The position numbers were made by a program, and so were the translations under genes. Shown here one piece after another: positions 14,751-22,795 of a stretch of DNA of 64,000 bases; positions within the stretch are counted from its first letter, which is position 1, and every line of letters begins with the position of its first letter. Under the pieces are notes generated by a model, which was not told where the DNA came from, made no database searches, and saw nothing but the letters and a program-made list of their open reading frames with translations. Origin of the DNA: a virus; the IMG/VR virus record IMGVR_UViG_3300033148_008025, positions 1 through 64,000 of that record; one strand, given 5' to 3'.

Positions 14751-15157
14751 CGTTTCCAGTATGTAGGTATCTCCAGCGTATCAAGTCGGCAGCTCTGTGC
14801 TGCGATAACATCGCGTGGAACTCCGTGTATATTTCTTTCGAAGGCTACGTCGACTGAGCACGGGATAGTTCTGATTATCAGTTTGTACCCGTACGCAATC
14901 GCCATGGCCGCGTATGGAGCAATTTCCGCGATGGTCGTGTTGGTGTTGTCGATGATGATGTGTTCTACACCGTGTTGTGCTGCAGATACTGCTGCTCGGA
15001 AGCACTGTGCGTGGGCAGCCAGTAGACATCTGGCGTCGAACTTGTACTCCCCTTCGTTCATGAAGAAATCGTCGGCAGAGTAGATTGCACCGTCGAGTTC
15101 CTTGGCAATGGTGCTTTTCCCACTGCCGCTAATTCCGCAAAGTATTGTGTATTTCAT
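14747..15157 (-). CDS. P-loop nucleotide/polynucleotide kinase-like ATPase
   Basis: 136 residues from MKYTILCGISGSGKSTIAKE, preceded by AGGAG. Walker A GISGSGKST (residues 8-16), an SADDFF segment after strand 2, and EHIIIDNTNTTIAEI with the DNTNT motif found in the AAA_33 / polynucleotide-kinase-like group. The family transfers phosphate from ATP to 5'-OH ends or small nucleotides. Substrate cannot be read from sequence. No phosphatase domain or RNA ligase is adjacent. Confidence 0.8.
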   Translation of the reverse strand: MKYTILCGISGSGKSTIAKELDGAIYSADDFFMNEGEYKFDARCLLAAHAQCFRAAVSAAQHGVEHIIIDNTNTTIAEIAPYAAMAIAYGYKLIIRTIPCSVDVAFERNIHGVPRDVIAAQSCRLDTLEIPTYWKR

Positions 15158-15642
15158 GTGTAACTCTCCTGAGTGCAGCCCTTGTTGCAGAGCTGCCCTT
15201 TCTCTGCGCCGCAATCGACGCATGGTTGAATTTCCGCAAGAAGCTCGGGCTCGACCGTTGCTTCGACCATGAGCCCAGCAGCTTCAACGTTGGCAGCCTT
15301 GGCGTCTCTATACTTGAAGTAGAGTTGTTGGATTCTTTCCCTTAGAGAAATAATAGAGCGGTTCGAGTCCGTTCTCGTGATTTTGATTTTGTCGAGGAAA
15401 TTGTGCGCCCAGTTGATTTGCTCATCGAGATCTTCGATTACCTGGCAGTGGGTTTCGCAGGTTGCACATACCTTACTACCGCCAACTATCCTCTCACCAT
15501 CGACAATAATAGTGACGTTCTCGTAGAGGTGGCCGGCGATGGCTCGCAGTTCCACAGTTGAATTGACTTCCATAGTTACGGCCTGGCTACGACATCCCCT
15601 GAAGGCACCGCCGACTTCAATAACTTTTGCCTTGATACTCAT
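15154..15642 (-). CDS. Coiled-coil/Cys protein, 162 aa
   Basis: MSIKAKVIEVGGAFRGCRSQ after GAGGAG. Beta-rich start, CATCETHC cluster, a long helix with coil character (FLDKIKITRTDSNRSIISLR), and a C-terminal CVDCGAEKGQLCNKGC zinc-like end. Unrecognised. Confidence 0.6.
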   Translation of the reverse strand: MSIKAKVIEVGGAFRGCRSQAVTMEVNSTVELRAIAGHLYENVTIIVDGERIVGGSKVCATCETHCQVIEDLDEQINWAHNFLDKIKITRTDSNRSIISLRERIQQLYFKYRDAKAANVEAAGLMVEATVEPELLAEIQPCVDCGAEKGQLCNKGCTQESYT

Positions 15643-15911
15643 AGGACAATCTCCTCTCCGCACTTGTTGCACCACAGCACTTCGTCAGTAGTATCGGTAC
15701 CGACGTCCCCGAGAACCTCTTCGCACATGGGGCAGCGTGGATCGTTCTTGATGGCAAATGAGATGTCTTCAAGCCCTCCGTCCTCCCCGCTACCGGTTGT
15801 GATTGCAATCAGGTCTGGAGAGTGCTTGAGAAGCTCCTTCTCCGCCCAGTTAAACTCCGACAGGAGAATGCGCGGTTCGTTCTTGGTGTTGTAGACCAGT
15901 GCTGCTTTCAT
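15639..15911 (-). CDS. Protein with C-terminal zinc ribbon, 90 aa
   Basis: MKAALVYNTKNEPRILLSEF; beta/alpha head and a C-terminal CPMCEEVL ... CNKCGEEI pair arrangement. ATGA overlaps. Unrecognised. Confidence 0.6.
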   Translation of the reverse strand: MKAALVYNTKNEPRILLSEFNWAEKELLKHSPDLIAITTGSGEDGGLEDISFAIKNDPRCPMCEEVLGDVGTDTTDEVLWCNKCGEEIVL

Positions 15912-16579
15912 TCTTTCGCTCCTGAGTTCGGTGATGGACAAAGACACTTGTCTAGATTCGAGTAGTAGTAATGCGGTCCAGAGCATGTCTCATCTCCCTG
16001 GATTTGTCCGTTCATCCCGAGACATCCACTGCAGACAAATGCGCCCTTTGTGCACCTTCGAAGCTTGTCGCAATCTACGCATTGATAGACGGCCTGTTCC
16101 TCCGGTTCGCCGTCTTTTGTCCTTTCCAGCATTTCACGGAGGAGGCCGATCACTTCATATGTTACTCCACGGGCAAGGCCTAGTTTCTCCCGGGGTGTCT
16201 CGTCCAGCAACTGTCGGTAGTGCGACATGTACAGATCGCGCTCTCTTGTGAGTTCTGCTATGCCAGTCTTGAGCCTGCTTTCCGTACAGAGAATGCATAT
16301 TGGCCCACCCATTTGCTCGTCGATAAAGTCGTAGCACTGTCTTTTACAGCCAACACATACTGTGAGGTGCTTTTTTCCAGCAAGCTCCTTCTTGCGCAGG
16401 TCAAGAATGGTCTTCCACCCAAGATCGGTTGGAACATAGTCTCCAGCCTCCAGAACTTTCGCCAGGCAGTTATCTACACACGCCTGCGTAAGGGATTTCT
16501 CAATGGCACTCTCCGGGGCCATGGGACCGTTGTGGTCCACCAGGGCAGTTAGCTGCGCAATGATGTCTTTCTCGTTCAT
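15908..16579 (-). CDS. Zinc protein with small helical N-terminal module, 223 aa
   Basis: MNEKDIIAQLTALVDHNGPM opens with the same module as the end of the next upstream gene (ASLKDIYEQLIALDEHTGPT). It is followed by a CVGCKRQC ... CILC zinc-like group, a coil, and a second group (CVDCDKLRRC, CSGC). Probably a winged-helix-sized module fused to two zinc fingers; a nucleic-acid-binding role is inferred. Confidence 0.6.
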   Translation of the reverse strand: MNEKDIIAQLTALVDHNGPMAPESAIEKSLTQACVDNCLAKVLEAGDYVPTDLGWKTILDLRKKELAGKKHLTVCVGCKRQCYDFIDEQMGGPICILCTESRLKTGIAELTRERDLYMSHYRQLLDETPREKLGLARGVTYEVIGLLREMLERTKDGEPEEQAVYQCVDCDKLRRCTKGAFVCSGCLGMNGQIQGDETCSGPHYYYSNLDKCLCPSPNSGAKE

Positions 16580-16598
16580 TGTCTCAATCCTTTCTTTC

Positions 16599-17045
16599 TC
16601 ATCCACGGATCCCTAGTCGCAGTTCGTTGGCAACGCGCCGTCCATTGACGGTCACGTGATAGCGTCCCTTGTCGTCGACGCGAGCCCAGCCCTTGTCAAC
16701 AACGGCATGGATAACTGACCCCCTGAATGTATCGCAGGCATCGGTGGGACCAGTATGCTCATCAAGTGCGATGAGCTGTTCATAGATGTCTTTCAGGCTA
16801 GCCATAGGATTCCTCTCTGAACTGCTTGATGGTAGTGTCACTTGCATCTGTTGAGCAGCTAAACAAGGCGGAAGGTGTCTGCCTGGCGTTAGCTCCTTCG
16901 GATGAAGAGTGACTTTCCTGATAGGACAGTCTTCGTGGAGTATTGTCTTGTAGTTGAGCCGTGCATAGTCAGCTGCATCCTGGGCACTTTTGGCAGCAAT
17001 GACTGTTTCGTGACAGATTTCGATTCGGACAGTGTAGGGTCTCAT
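16599..17045 (-). CDS. Hypothetical protein with KDI-x-EQL-x-AL-x-x-H-x-GP module, 148 aa
   Basis: MRPYTVRIEICHETVIAAKS, starting in an ATGA overlap with the radical SAM gene. The last 68 residues (from MASLKDIYEQLIALDEHTGP) are homologous to the N-terminus of the following gene. They also have their own ATG at 16805 with GAGAGG upstream, so a shorter product could be made internally, or these may be two genes fused. Unrecognised. Confidence 0.6.
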   Translation of the reverse strand: MRPYTVRIEICHETVIAAKSAQDAADYARLNYKTILHEDCPIRKVTLHPKELTPGRHLPPCLAAQQMQVTLPSSSSERNPMASLKDIYEQLIALDEHTGPTDACDTFRGSVIHAVVDKGWARVDDKGRYHVTVNGRRVANELRLGIRG

Positions 17046-18445
17046 TGTATAACCTTCAGCGGATTAACATTGCCCTTGCTCCACTTTGCAAGTGCTTCCT
17101 TGACAGAGGTGTTCTCTCCATACCAGGACAGCTCGCATGGCTCCATCTCAGACTTCGCACAAAACGAGGATGGGCCCATGGTTCCTGCTACTGCATCTAC
17201 ATACATAGAGTGACATCCTTCCTTTCGTTCCAGCAGCCACTGCGGAATGGCGGCTTCCTCGAGTTCTTTTTCAAACTTTGCAGCAAGTGTCGTATCTATA
17301 GACACGGTGCATTTTCGACTCTTGACCATGTTGAGCCACCCGCTATTGTCATGCTCCTCGTAGCCGTTCCCAAGCCCAACGGTCTTGAATCCAAGCAGAA
17401 CCATCCTGAGTCTCAGCTCGACACACTGGTCGATGAGTTCACGAGTAACTTCCCATGGGTTTGCACCGATAACGATATGGATGGCGGGCATCTTGATTCC
17501 AGCTTTGCTTGCGGTCTCCCTGGCGATGAGGATATCCGTTGCATAATCCGCTGACAGCGCCCACGATCCACACAGGTCGGAAATCTTCCTAGCCTTCGCC
17601 TGGTCCTTCATCCAGGCCAAGCATCTTGTTGAGAAGCTTGGCACAACACCGCTCCCTCGAAATAGCTCCAATGTATGAATAAAATCCGGGTGCGCAGTAG
17701 GCTCACCGCCGCCGATTGCAACCTCGAAGACCTTCATAGTGCCACAGGCACCGGCGAGTCTTTGAAGGTAGAAACTGTCCGCGTGAGATCCCTTTGGCGT
17801 TGATTGCTGATAGCAGTAATCACAACCCTTGGCGCAGAAGTCTGTGATTTTCACATCAATAAGCTCTGGGTAGGTACTATGAGCCGGAGGCGGTGAGTCA
17901 TCGAGCGACACCCTGGCTTTCGTTCCGACCTCTGGGCAGAAGAGGGTCCAATGCCCTTTCGCATCCTTTCGGCAGACACTCTGCCCACTGAGGCAGCTCA
18001 TGCCTGTATTCATCTTTTTTCCACTATCGTGTAGTGGGTGAAATGTTCCTTCGTTATCATTCCCGCCAAGAACGACAACGCCCTTTCGTAAGAACATCTC
18101 TCGAAATTCTCTTACGAATTCTAGATCAACGACGTTGCTATTCCATGCCTTGGGCATCCCAAAGAGGCACTGGTGATCAACATATGCGCCAGGGTCCACT
18201 TCTCCGCAGATGTCTCGAGTAACAATTTCAGCAATATCTCGGCCAACAGAATCGCTCAAGGCACTTCTTAGTATGCACGCAAAGTAGTTATTCTTAGACT
18301 GCTCCGATGATGCCGTAAAATGATCCCATCCGAACTCGCCATCACGACCGTCGTCAACAGGCACATTGTCCGGGTCCACGATAATAATGCTGTGCGAAGA
18401 GGAGGAGTTGGTCGCGTGGTTGAGTCGTGCTTTGTGAATTCTCAT
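17042..18445 (-). CDS. Radical SAM protein, 467 aa
   Basis: Starts MRIHKARLNHATNSSSSHSI after AAAGGA. The 4Fe-4S motif CAKGCDYC (Cys 204, 208, 211) and the GGGEPT SAM-binding loop (residues 245-250) are intact. The C-terminus has extra Cys (EGCHSMY, SSFCAKSEMEPC), as in SPASM-type proteins that hold additional clusters. Radical SAM enzymes generate a 5'-deoxyadenosyl radical to modify peptides, nucleic acids or small molecules. The substrate is not evident. Largest gene of the early cluster; coupled on both sides by ATGA overlaps to small proteins. Confidence 0.85.
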   Translation of the reverse strand: MRIHKARLNHATNSSSSHSIIIVDPDNVPVDDGRDGEFGWDHFTASSEQSKNNYFACILRSALSDSVGRDIAEIVTRDICGEVDPGAYVDHQCLFGMPKAWNSNVVDLEFVREFREMFLRKGVVVLGGNDNEGTFHPLHDSGKKMNTGMSCLSGQSVCRKDAKGHWTLFCPEVGTKARVSLDDSPPPAHSTYPELIDVKITDFCAKGCDYCYQQSTPKGSHADSFYLQRLAGACGTMKVFEVAIGGGEPTAHPDFIHTLELFRGSGVVPSFSTRCLAWMKDQAKARKISDLCGSWALSADYATDILIARETASKAGIKMPAIHIVIGANPWEVTRELIDQCVELRLRMVLLGFKTVGLGNGYEEHDNSGWLNMVKSRKCTVSIDTTLAAKFEKELEEAAIPQWLLERKEGCHSMYVDAVAGTMGPSSFCAKSEMEPCELSWYGENTSVKEALAKWSKGNVNPLKVIQ

Positions 18446-18651
18446 AGTTTTCCTTTTATCTTGTTCATCATGGCCTCGCACTTATCACTCCATTCTTCTC
18501 CGCTCTTGATTACAGAGGCGAAGAAAAATACAGCAGTTTCCAGTTCGGAGACCTCTTCGTTCAGTTGAATGTTTTGCCTCGCGAGGCACGTGACGCTGTT
18601 GGTGGTTCCGCAGTCCCTGGTTTCGCATCGTACGCAGATTGCGTCACTCAT
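18442..18651 (-). CDS. Small helical protein with N-terminal Cys pairs, 69 aa
   Basis: MSDAICVRCETRDCGTTNSV then a long helix (NIQLNEEVSELETAVFFFAS). Lies directly upstream of the radical SAM gene with an ATGA overlap, so it could be a partner, or a precursor peptide in a RiPP-like arrangement. That is speculation from position only. Confidence 0.55.
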   Translation of the reverse strand: MSDAICVRCETRDCGTTNSVTCLARQNIQLNEEVSELETAVFFFASVIKSGEEWSDKCEAMMNKIKGKL

Positions 18652-19124
18652 TTTGATTCCTTTTTCGTGACAATAACTTCTAGGCAAAGCCCTGGTTTCA
18701 GGAACCGCTCCGACGCATAGCCCATGTAGATTGCGAGAAAGTCTCTGTGGCTATTGGCAACCATGCAACTGGCCCTATGCGTAGTCTTCCCATCCTCAAG
18801 GGAAACCTGCTCCTCTTGCATAATGAAGCCGTTTGAAGCTTCATTGATTTTCAACATGAACGTTGTGTTGGGCCGAAGATGCAACAAGTCCTCAGTGCAC
18901 TTGTCAGATTCTTGTCGCACCTGTTCGCAGACAAGCTTGTTGGCATCATCGGCATATAGGTAGTGAAAGAAGTACCCGTCAAAGCCTTCGTCAGTGAAGG
19001 CTCCTATCAGGCCCATACACGGATATGAGTCTGGCTTGTCTCCGCTGTATGCGTAGCCGTGCCATTCCTCTCCTGTGACCCGCTTGTAGTCTTCCTCGTC
19101 TTTGATTAGCTTCCAGTCGCTCAT
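18648..19124 (-). CDS. Hypothetical protein, 158 aa
   Basis: MSDWKLIKDEEDYKRVTGEE; an alpha/beta protein rich in aromatic residues, second gene upstream of the radical SAM gene. ATGA overlap with a 35-residue ORF. Unrecognised. Confidence 0.6.
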   Translation of the reverse strand: MSDWKLIKDEEDYKRVTGEEWHGYAYSGDKPDSYPCMGLIGAFTDEGFDGYFFHYLYADDANKLVCEQVRQESDKCTEDLLHLRPNTTFMLKINEASNGFIMQEEQVSLEDGKTTHRASCMVANSHRDFLAIYMGYASERFLKPGLCLEVIVTKKESK

Positions 19125-19228
19125 TGTGGCCTCAGGCTTTCGGTCAGTTCTTCCAGGTAACGAACCCGCCTGCGTAGCGCGAGTATGAGTTTGTAGAGCT
19201 CGTCATTGCTTGGTGCTGGCATTGTCAT
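19121..19228 (-). CDS. Small helical protein, 35 aa
   Basis: MTMPAPSNDELYKLILALRR, a single charged helix ending LRPQ. GAGG sits six to seven bases before the ATG, which overlaps the upstream TGA, and its own TGA overlaps the next ATG. Short but well placed. Confidence 0.5.
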   Translation of the reverse strand: MTMPAPSNDELYKLILALRRRVRYLEELTESLRPQ

Positions 19229-19551
19229 TGTTGGCCTCGAAGTTCATCAACAATTCGTTGGCACTTTCCCTGTCCAGCATCCCGGTCGTAGTACCGAACG
19301 CGGTCCAGGAAGACTTTGTCACCTTCAGTGACGAAGTTGACTTTGATCGGCCTGCCGAAGACGTAGTCAAAGCAGAATACTCCGTTTCGGCTAAAGTCCT
19401 CAACGAACAATTCTTTGCAGTCGTCGGCGGTGATTGACTCCATCGCCCTGTCGTTCAGGGCACCTCGGCCCATAGGCAGAGTATTATTGCAGAGAGCAGC
19501 GAGGACTTCGTTGCGGTCCAGGCCTGTGATATCGATTGGTGTTCTGTCCAT
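19225..19551 (-). CDS. Conserved small phage protein (FDYxxGRxIKV family), 108 aa
   Basis: MDRTPIDITGLDRNEVLAAL. The pattern NEVLAALCNNTLPMGRGAL ... FDYVFGRPIKVNF ... YYDRDAGQGKCQRIV matches a widespread phage/prophage protein I know from its 'FDYLxGRxxKV' and 'YDRDNGxGAA' motifs. Function unknown. AAGGAAAG stands before the ATG and overlaps a GGCATAAGG sequence. Confidence 0.65.
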   Translation of the reverse strand: MDRTPIDITGLDRNEVLAALCNNTLPMGRGALNDRAMESITADDCKELFVEDFSRNGVFCFDYVFGRPIKVNFVTEGDKVFLDRVRYYDRDAGQGKCQRIVDELRGQQ

Positions 19552-19556
19552 GCTTT

Positions 19557-19565
19557 CCTTATGCC
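19557..19565 (-). promoter_or_regulatory. GGCATAAGG copy inside coding overlap (uncertain)
   Basis: Exact copy of the element, only five bases before an ATG and spanning the TAA of the upstream gene, so it partly coincides with the Shine-Dalgarno. One chance occurrence is plausible in a window this size; functional status unclear. Confidence 0.25.
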
Positions 19566-20107
19566 TCTTTGTCGGAGGCGGGATTGTCAGGGAATGGTTG
19601 CCATCCCAGCCCGAACGTGTAGCCATGATCGTCGTCGCGTTCGCCTCTGTCGTAGCAAAACGCAGTTACCCTGGGAACTGTGACGGTTTCGCCAAACTCT
19701 CGTTTGTAGACTGGTCTCCAGAGCATGTCGGGCGCTCCGTCGTCGGAGTTGGCGTAGTTGAGGCTGCGGCCTTTGTACATAAAGAAGCACTGATTGCCAA
19801 TCTTCACTCCAAGCTCGCCACCGTTGTTAACAACCCACTCGACGTTTTTTTCCTCGAGTACTAGGCCGTCGGTAATCCTGGCAAGTCCAAGCTTCTCGGC
19901 CTCGGTGTATCGCTCCTGTACGCCGTCTATACATAGGTTGAGTCTTGTTACCTCGTTTTGTAGATTCTCGGCGTGCTCAACCAGAGCGGCGAGCTTCTTC
20001 TCGGTGATACCGCCTTCTCGGCCCATCATCTTGAGTATGTCGAGATGGTCCTCGGCATCTTTGGTTGGGTTTTTCTCGGCTTCCATTCTGATTTCAGGTC
20101 CTGTCAT
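19559..20107 (-). CDS. Coiled-coil hypothetical protein, 182 aa
   Basis: MTGPEIRMEAEKNPTKDAED; a helical first half (LAALVEHAENLQNEVTRLNL) and a beta-rich second half rich in Gly and aromatics. Start overlaps the upstream stop (ATGA). Unrecognised. Confidence 0.6.
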   Translation of the reverse strand: MTGPEIRMEAEKNPTKDAEDHLDILKMMGREGGITEKKLAALVEHAENLQNEVTRLNLCIDGVQERYTEAEKLGLARITDGLVLEEKNVEWVVNNGGELGVKIGNQCFFMYKGRSLNYANSDDGAPDMLWRPVYKREFGETVTVPRVTAFCYDRGERDDDHGYTFGLGWQPFPDNPASDKEA

Positions 20108-20391
20108 CGGCGTCGTCCACTTTTTCCAGTAGCCATTCGACAGCCACTTTTGCTGCAACCGGTTCCACCGTAATCGGTTGCACACTCGATAGGGATAGCC
20201 TTGTCCTCCAGAAAGATGGTGCAGCTAACATAGCCGTCGTCATCGGAGTCGGCATTCATCCCGCTTACACACTCCGTACCGGTGTTTTTTGGGAATCGTT
20301 TATCAGCAAACTTCTGCGCTGACTCGGGAGCATTTCCTGCACCGCACGAGAATAGAAAAGCGATGGATGCAAAAGCGATAATGTTTTTCAT
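20104..20391 (-). CDS. Small lipoprotein, 95 aa
   Basis: MKNIIAFASIAFLFSCGAGN is a short signal peptide with lipobox LFSC, so Cys16 should be lipidated. The mature part has several Cys (ECVSG, SCTIF, ECATD, GTGCSKSGC) that could form disulfides outside the cytoplasm. Phage lipoproteins sometimes block superinfection at the cell surface; that role is an inference. Confidence 0.65.
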   Translation of the reverse strand: MKNIIAFASIAFLFSCGAGNAPESAQKFADKRFPKNTGTECVSGMNADSDDDGYVSCTIFLEDKAIPIECATDYGGTGCSKSGCRMATGKSGRRR

Positions 20392-20657
20392 GATGTGGCG
20401 TTTCGTTTGGAGTGCTGGCTTGCATGCGTTTCACAGGCAAAGGTTGCTGAACAGAACGGACAAAGGTATGGGTCTAACGTGTCCTCGAGAGCGACGACAA
20501 CGACTCGGAATGCGGCAGGCTGAAACGCGCTATGCCCTTCTGCGTGGGTATTAATGATTTCCTTCATCATCTTGACCAGGGCGTTGAGTTCGCGCTTGCG
20601 CTTAGCCTCTGTTGCTTTGACCTCCATGCGAACGTTGAAGACTTCAACTCGTTTCAT
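20388..20657 (-). CDS. C2H2-type zinc-finger protein, 89 aa
   Basis: MKRVEVFNVRMEVKATEAKR, a helical basic start, then CPFCSATFACETHASQHSKR at the C-terminus. The C-x2-C ... H-x4-H spacing is C2H2-like. Probably binds nucleic acid. ATGA overlaps both sides. Confidence 0.6.
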   Translation of the reverse strand: MKRVEVFNVRMEVKATEAKRKRELNALVKMMKEIINTHAEGHSAFQPAAFRVVVVALEDTLDPYLCPFCSATFACETHASQHSKRNATS

Positions 20658-20941
20658 GGTTCTCTCCTGATTAGGGCGGCAATCTCTGAGAGGTATGGCT
20701 CCAAGTCTTCTTTGAAAAGCACACCCTCGTCCATGTCGTGTTTAATCTCCGTGATGAACAGTGAGAACCACTTGGAGACGTACTCGGATGTGATTTCCTT
20801 CTGCTTGGTGATGAGTCTGCGGAGACTGCGGTTTTGTTTTTTGAGACTGGCGATGCACAGGTCGGGTGTGTGACCACCCATGATGCTGTAGCTGTACTGG
20901 CATTCGCACCGGGTGCATGTTGCGGTTAGATCTGTGCTCAT
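20654..20941 (-). CDS. Helical protein with N-terminal Cys knuckle, 95 aa
   Basis: MSTDLTATCTRCECQYSYSI then a long charged helical region. ATGA overlap downstream and upstream. Unrecognised. Confidence 0.55.
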   Translation of the reverse strand: MSTDLTATCTRCECQYSYSIMGGHTPDLCIASLKKQNRSLRRLITKQKEITSEYVSKWFSLFITEIKHDMDEGVLFKEDLEPYLSEIAALIRREP

Positions 20942-21258
20942 TCGATGACATCGACTTTCTCGTCCAGTGTCCGATCTTCGCTGCGGAAGGAAACATCAAA
21001 CTCGAACGCTCCGCCCCTGGCAGTAGTGCGCGGCCCAACTTTGACCGAGAGAAGACGCTCCTGTCTAAATCCAGTTCGGACCCAGACGCAGAATATCTCA
21101 CTGCTCTTGGCATCTTCTGGGATCACAATCTTCGCTAGAATGTTTGCGTTCTTCTCTTTTTGTTCTCTGGCCTTGAGAGCCTCTTGCGCTGCAGATTTAC
21201 AGTACGCCTCCGAGCGAACCCAATCGCGCACTGCGTCTTCCATGTTTTGACTTGCCAC
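20938..21258 (-). CDS. Hypothetical protein, 106 aa
   Basis: GTG start (VASQNMEDAVRDWVRSEA) with GAAGG six bases upstream; an ATG five codons later has a poorer site. Helical first half, then beta strands (FCVWVRTGFRQERLLSVKVG). Unrecognised. Confidence 0.5.
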   Translation of the reverse strand: MASQNMEDAVRDWVRSEAYCKSAAQEALKAREQKEKNANILAKIVIPEDAKSSEIFCVWVRTGFRQERLLSVKVGPRTTARGGAFEFDVSFRSEDRTLDEKVDVIE

Positions 21259-21271
21259 TACATACCTTCTT

Positions 21272-21511
21272 TCATTGCTGCGTTTTGTTTCCGCCGTTTT
21301 GCTGCAAAGCGATTTGCATTTGCATGGTGTTGTATTTTTGCGCACAGACTGGGCAGTAGAGTGACCCGTTTGTAAGGATGGTCCACTGAGGAACCTCCGG
21401 TGGAGACACAACACGAATAGTCTTCCCTGCCATATCGTGCTGCATGAAGCCCATGGCGCTCTCCTTGCACTTTGGTGCATCACAGTAGAATGTTCCTTCT
21501 AGTTCAATCAT
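21272..21511 (-). CDS. Cys-pair protein, 79 aa
   Basis: MIELEGTFYCDAPKCKESAM ... CPVCAQKYN: two Cys pairs about 36 residues apart around a beta region, typical of small zinc proteins. AGGAAAG upstream. Unrecognised. Confidence 0.6.
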   Translation of the reverse strand: MIELEGTFYCDAPKCKESAMGFMQHDMAGKTIRVVSPPEVPQWTILTNGSLYCPVCAQKYNTMQMQIALQQNGGNKTQQ

Positions 21512-21837
21512 GTTTTCTTTCCTGGCCTGTAATCGTTCTCTTTCCAGTCGTTGAATTCGTCCCACATCCCCGTATGGTCAAGCCATTTTTCAAGCAGTGG
21601 GTCTAGCGGACCATTCCATTGGATTTCCTCTGCTCCGCCAGTTGTCAGGGCAAGGTTCTGGGTATCCATTCGGTGCTCTCCTTCGTCGACAGTGAATTGG
21701 TACGCAGGGGTGGTCCACTCAAACAGGACGATCTCACCGCACTCGTCGCACTTGTCGTCGGTTGTCCTGGTACCCCACCCGTTTCCGAATGAGGTGCAAG
21801 ACACGGCATGTGATGAATTGATTTCTATCTTTCTCAC
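21508..21837 (-). CDS. Hypothetical protein with CDEC motif, 109 aa
   Basis: GTG start in a GTGA overlap with GAGGA upstream (VRKIEINSSHAVSCTSFGNG). One Cys pair (CDEC) and a Trp-rich acidic C-terminal helix. Unrecognised. Confidence 0.55.
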   Translation of the reverse strand: MRKIEINSSHAVSCTSFGNGWGTRTTDDKCDECGEIVLFEWTTPAYQFTVDEGEHRMDTQNLALTTGGAEEIQWNGPLDPLLEKWLDHTGMWDEFNDWKENDYRPGKKT

Positions 21838-22028
21838 ACTCCATCCTCTATGGGAGCAGCACTTCCCTCCATGAGAAGATCCAGATCTTCCGGGGTCATA
21901 GTTCCGTCAACAAGGGTGCTGCCATCTTCAAGAAACACCCTGATCCCTTCAGGTGGACGTGCCTCGTATCGTCTGATGAGTATTTTTCTCACCCTCGTGC
22001 CCCCGATGGATACAAACTTATCCGGCAT
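21834..22028 (-). CDS. Small hypothetical protein, 64 aa
   Basis: MPDKFVSIGGTRVRKILIRR; short beta-rich protein with an acidic end. AAGGGAAA upstream and overlap with the preceding gene. Unrecognised. Confidence 0.55.
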   Translation of the reverse strand: MPDKFVSIGGTRVRKILIRRYEARPPEGIRVFLEDGSTLVDGTMTPEDLDLLMEGSAAPIEDGV

Positions 22029-22299
22029 TGGAGTTTTCCCTTGCGAGCCTTAGCAAAGCTTTCTTGCATCGTATGATGTCCTCTCGGTCCGGTTTACTCT
22101 GTGTCTGCCCTGCGATAGCTTGCTCTGCGCTGCCTGCCATTTCAAGGTGAACATTCCGCAGGTGACTGCTGGCTCCGGTGTCACACCATGCCTGCTTGCA
22201 GCTTGGGCACCACATTGTGGTAATCCCTCTGTCCGATATTTTCACGTTCAATAGGCACGCGGCTTCACAGGTACATGTTGGCTTGTTTTCTTCTGTCAT
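22018..22299 (-). CDS. Zinc-finger-like protein, 93 aa
   Basis: MTEENKPTCTCEAACLLNVK ... CPSCKQAWC ... H-x5-H: two Cys groups followed by His residues. GGAG eight bases before the ATG. Likely a metal-binding accessory protein. Confidence 0.6.
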   Translation of the reverse strand: MTEENKPTCTCEAACLLNVKISDRGITTMWCPSCKQAWCDTGASSHLRNVHLEMAGSAEQAIAGQTQSKPDREDIIRCKKALLRLARENSNAG

Positions 22300-22303
22300 T
22301 GTT

Positions 22304-22795
22304 TTATCTCCATTCGATCCATTCGTCCGGCATGGCGTCCATTCGAATTCTTGGTTTGTCTTTGAAATGTACGTCCATTGCTTCATCCATAATTTGAACA
22401 TCAAAGGGGTAGTCGTATCCCCGGTCGGCCAGGTCTCGATTGCTTTTCACTCCCTCGTAGCTTTGCTTCCAGCGCGCAGTGGACCAGGCGTTCATGTTGC
22501 TACGATGGATGTCGACGAGTGATCCGTCTGGCATGCGATACCATCCGATTTCTCCGAACTGTCTCTTGCGCTCTTTCTGTGAAATGACAATGCGAATGTC
22601 GTAGTCCCTTGGGTCCGATCTCGTAAGAGCGCTTCCGCAGAGATAGACCTTCCCTCCGTAGCGCATGGCAAGAGAATTGGCCATCCCCTGAAACCTTAAC
22701 CAGAAGAGTTCGAACGGCCGATCTTTGACGTGCTTGTCCCAGTCGGGCTTTTCGATTGCGGTGGTGATTGGTTGTATCCTTGGCTTTCCTCCCAT
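22304..22795 (-). CDS. Nucleotidyltransferase-fold protein, 163 aa
   Basis: MGGKPRIQPITTAIEKPDWD. The segment YLCGSALTRSDPRDYDIRIV has the G-S ... D-x-D signature of the polymerase-beta-like nucleotidyltransferase superfamily, and YPFDVQIMDEAM can supply the third Asp. Family members transfer NMP to proteins, RNA or antibiotics, and include minimal NTases of toxin-antitoxin pairs. No partner HEPN-like gene is adjacent, so its target is unknown. GGAGGGG precedes the ATG. Confidence 0.7.
   Translation of the reverse strand: MGGKPRIQPITTAIEKPDWDKHVKDRPFELFWLRFQGMANSLAMRYGGKVYLCGSALTRSDPRDYDIRIVISQKERKRQFGEIGWYRMPDGSLVDIHRSNMNAWSTARWKQSYEGVKSNRDLADRGYDYPFDVQIMDEAMDVHFKDKPRIRMDAMPDEWIEWR

Noticed and set aside
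15358-15372. GGTTCGAGTCC, considered as the T arm of a tRNA
   Set aside because: No acceptor or anticodon stem can be formed around it and it lies inside a leftward coding gene.
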